Notes under the pieces: generated by a model
Seen by the model: the letters and a program-made list of their open reading frames with translations, nothing else
What the model was told of the DNA's origin: nothing
The model's database searches: none
Made by a program: the position numbers and the translations under genes
DNA from: Comamonadaceae bacterium
GTDB lineage: Bacteria; Pseudomonadota; Gammaproteobacteria; Burkholderiales; Burkholderiaceae_C
Assembly: GCA_021286965.1 (NCBI GenBank)
Contig: JAJTBK010000143.1
Coordinates: 1-6,940, forward strand
DNA: 6,940 nt
Direction: 5' to 3'
Part shown: positions 4,955-6,940 of the stretch, piece after piece
Numbering within the stretch: the first letter of the stretch is position 1
Layout: each line of letters begins with the position of its first letter

Positions 4955-6709
4955 TCAAGGAACAATGCGGCTGATACGGTCGGCGCGCGGCGGCGCCACC
5001 GGGCTGTGCGTGCGCAAGTAGTCCTCGAACACATCTAGGTCCTGGCCGCCGCCCACGTCATCCTGGCCCTGCTGGAAGACCGTGAAATTGTCGCCCCCCG
5101 CCGCCAGGTAGCTGCTGATGACCACGCGCAGCCGCTCCTGCGGCGCAATCGGGCGGCCCTGCAAGGTCAAAGCGCTCACCCGCTGGCCCGGCGGCTGCGA
5201 CAGGTCGTAGCGGTAGCCAAAGCCGTCGGACACCGACAGCACGCGCGGGCTTTGCACGCTGTTGCTGCCGCTGTCGAACTGCTGCTCCAGCAGCGCCTGC
5301 AGCTGCGCGCCGCTGAAGCTGCGCACCACCAGGCTGTTGCCAAACGGCTGGACGGCAAACAGCTGGCCGTAGCGCACCAGGCCCTGGGCGTCGGGCACCA
5401 GGTCGGCACGTATGCCACCGGGGTGCATGAACGAAATCTGCGCGCCACCGCGTTCGGGCGCGCGCGTGGCCGCCAGCTGGGCGTCGGCAATCAGGTTGCC
5501 CAGCACCGATTCGCCCGAGGGCTGGCGCTGGCGCAAAAAGGCGCCGCTGGCCTGGCCCACGGGGCGCTGCGCCAGGGGCACGGCGGCCTCGCGGTAGCGC
5601 GCCACCAGCTGCGCCACGCCGGCGTCCGGGGCAAACACCGGCCAGTTCGGCTGCAGCTCGACCCGGCCCTGGGCGCCGGTAAAGGGCTCGCCCTGGACGA
5701 TGACCTGGCGCGCGCTCTTGCGCTGCACGCGGCGCGTGTCGGTAGCGACCGCCAGGCGAATTTCAGTCAACAAAGTGCCGTACAGGCCGGCGCTGGTGAG
5801 CAAGAACGGGCGCTGCGGATTGACCTGGCCGTAGTCGCACACATAGGCCTGGTGCGTGTGGCCCGAGACCACCACGTCCACCGCCGGGTCGAGCCGCTCC
5901 AGAATGGGCACGATGTCGCCGCTCAGGCCCTGGCAGCCGGGTGCGGTCACCGGCGCATCGGTGCGCCCGCCCTCGTGCAGCACGACGACGATGACGTCCG
6001 CGCCCTGCGCGCGCAGCGCCGGGATCAGGACGTTGGCGGTTTCCGCCTCGTCGGCAAAGTGCAGCCCGGCGACGCCGGTGGACGCCACCATGGTGGGCGT
6101 GGCGCGCAGCGTCAGGCCGATGAAGCCGACGGTGATGGTGTGGCCATTGTCCGTAAAGCGCTTGAGGCCGGTGGCCGGCAGCAGCGTGCCGCCGTCGGCG
6201 CGCAGGGTGTTGGCGGTGAGGATGGGGAAGTTGGCGCCGGCAAACGGCTGGCTCAGCTGGCAGGGCTCGCGCACGGTGTTTTTCTCGCAGCCGCCGTGCT
6301 GCAGGCGCAGCAGCTCGCGCCAGCCCTTGTCAAATTCATGGTTGCCAGCGGCGTGAAAGTCCACCCCCATGGTGTTGAAGGCTTCCACCGTCGGCTCGTC
6401 GAGAAACAGCGCCGACACCAGCGGCGAGGCGCTGACCATATCGCCCGCCGACACCAGCGCGTGGTGCCGGTGCTGCGCCTTCAGGCTGGCAATGGCGCTG
6501 GCAAAGTAGGCCGCGCCGCCTGCGGGCACCTGCACCGTGCCGCCCTCGGTCGGCACCGGCACGGCCAGGCGCGGCGGCTCCAGGTTGCCGTGAAAGTCGT
6601 TGAAGCCGATCAGGGCGATGTCCATCACTGGCGCCGGCGTGCTGCTGCAGCCGGCCAGGAGCGCCGCCGCCAAGGCCAGGGCGGCGGCGTACGGAAGCGT
6701 GCGCCTCAT
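4955..6709 (-). CDS. Lipoprotein metallophosphatase/5'-nucleotidase (UshA/CpdB-like)
   Basis: The 584-residue product should hydrolyse extracytoplasmic nucleotides at the cell surface or in the periplasm. Residues 1-20 are a lipoprotein signal (RRT, then an Ala/Leu core) ending in LAGC with lipidated C21; Ser at +2 suggests outer-membrane sorting. The metallophosphatase domain (about 30-300) has the expected metal ligands: D38 and H40 (FNDFHGN), D90 (SAGD), N123 and H124 (AGNHEF), H245 (VVLHEGG), H284 and H286 (SGHTHQ). The C-terminal nucleotide-binding domain (about 380-550) shows [12 protein letters not shown] (399-410), GGIRADL (431-437), QPFGN (454-458) and AAGGDNF (536-542). H429-P430 stands where an Asn is usual before the Gly-Gly-Ile-Arg. 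Start ATG 6709 was chosen over the upstream ATG at 6757 because it gives a proper signal peptide and overlaps the aroC stop as ATGA. Natural substrate unknown. Confidence 0.9.
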   Translation of the reverse strand: MRRTLPYAAALALAAALLAGCSSTPAPVMDIALIGFNDFHGNLEPPRLAVPVPTEGGTVQVPAGGAAYFASAIASLKAQHRHHALVSAGDMVSASPLVSALFLDEPTVEAFNTMGVDFHAAGNHEFDKGWRELLRLQHGGCEKNTVREPCQLSQPFAGANFPILTANTLRADGGTLLPATGLKRFTDNGHTITVGFIGLTLRATPTMVASTGVAGLHFADEAETANVLIPALRAQGADVIVVVLHEGGRTDAPVTAPGCQGLSGDIVPILERLDPAVDVVVSGHTHQAYVCDYGQVNPQRPFLLTSAGLYGTLLTEIRLAVATDTRRVQRKSARQVIVQGEPFTGAQGRVELQPNWPVFAPDAGVAQLVARYREAAVPLAQRPVGQASGAFLRQRQPSGESVLGNLIADAQLAATRAPERGGAQISFMHPGGIRADLVPDAQGLVRYGQLFAVQPFGNSLVVRSFSGAQLQALLEQQFDSGSNSVQSPRVLSVSDGFGYRYDLSQPPGQRVSALTLQGRPIAPQERLRVVISSYLAAGGDNFTVFQQGQDDVGGGQDLDVFEDYLRTHSPVAPPRADRISRIVP

Positions 6710-6940
6710 GGCCGGGCCGCCGCGATCGGGCCCACGGCCTGCACCACATCCGCGCACTGCGCGCGCTGGCGCAGCGCGTGGTCCATCACCACCAGCGCCA
6801 GCAGCGCCTCGGCAATCGGTGCGGCGCGGATGCCGACGCAGGGGTCGTGCCGGCCCTTGGTGACGACTTGCACCGGCTGGCCGTGGATGTCGATCGAGTC
6901 ACGCGGGCTCAGGATGGAGCTGGTGGGTTTGATGGCGATG
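6706..6940 (-). CDS. aroC: Chorismate synthase, C-terminal 77 residues (runs off the right edge)
   Basis: The minus strand reads IAIKPTSSI at the edge, then [20 protein letters not shown] and [11 protein letters not shown], the conserved end of chorismate synthase; KPTSSI and GRHDPC are family signatures. The enzyme converts 5-enolpyruvylshikimate 3-phosphate to chorismate using reduced FMN, the last common step to aromatic amino acids and folate precursors. The N-terminal part lies beyond base 6940. The TGA stop (6708-6706) overlaps the ATG of the downstream lipoprotein gene, so the two are very likely co-transcribed and translationally coupled. The pairing with a surface nucleotidase has no obvious pathway logic and may reflect shared housekeeping expression. 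Confidence 0.95.
   Translation of the reverse strand, partial: IAIKPTSSILSPRDSIDIHGQPVQVVTKGRHDPCVGIRAAPIAEALLALVVMDHALRQRAQCADVVQAVGPIAAARP

Noticed and set aside
6710..6757. Upstream start adding 16 residues to the nucleotidase lipoprotein
   Set aside because: It lies inside aroC and would put a Gly/Arg/Pro-rich stretch before the lipoprotein signal; the ATGA overlap at 6706-6709 is a better start.

Overview
The window is a GC-rich chromosomal segment of a betaproteobacterium, most likely Burkholderiales, family Comamonadaceae (Acidovorax/Comamonas/Delftia-like). The evidence is the protein types, a ZTP riboswitch-glyA-nrdR unit, and a terminator hairpin built from a repeat that I remember as abundant between genes in that family. 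No mobile element, CRISPR array, tRNA or rRNA was seen.

Layout. Bases 1-1451 (minus) hold the N-terminal 483 residues of a DUF748/AsmA-like envelope protein that runs off the left edge. Bases 1452-2127 are a long divergent intergenic region. It contains a cluster of hairpins, a terminator-like hairpin on the minus strand, an AT-rich island with three palindromes, and a good sigma70-type promoter (TTGACT-18-TAGAAT) that probably drives the gene to its right. Bases 2128-2952 (plus) encode a membrane-anchored lytic transglycosylase-type protein. Almost directly after its stop lies a ZTP (pfl) riboswitch (about 2974-3135) leading into glyA (3175-4419), followed 15 bases later by nrdR (4435-4881). 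A strong hairpin plus T-run (4907-4947) closes that operon and may also stop transcription from the opposite side. On the minus strand, a lipoprotein of the metallophosphatase/5'-nucleotidase family (4955-6709) overlaps by 4 bases (ATGA) the end of aroC (6706-6940, C-terminus only).

How the parts fit. The ZTP riboswitch senses ZTP/ZMP (the purine intermediate AICAR and its triphosphate), which builds up when 10-formyl-tetrahydrofolate is short. GlyA restores one-carbon folate, so the switch fits its gene. nrdR, the repressor of ribonucleotide reductase genes, shares the transcript, so folate status may also affect control of deoxynucleotide supply. Just upstream of glyA I can draw two mutually exclusive hairpins, one of which buries the glyA Shine-Dalgarno and uses the last conserved bases of the aptamer. 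This gives a concrete model for translational control. The rest of the window looks like ordinary housekeeping and cell-envelope genes. I do not see a new multi-gene system; the least explained DNA is the structured intergenic region 1452-2127.
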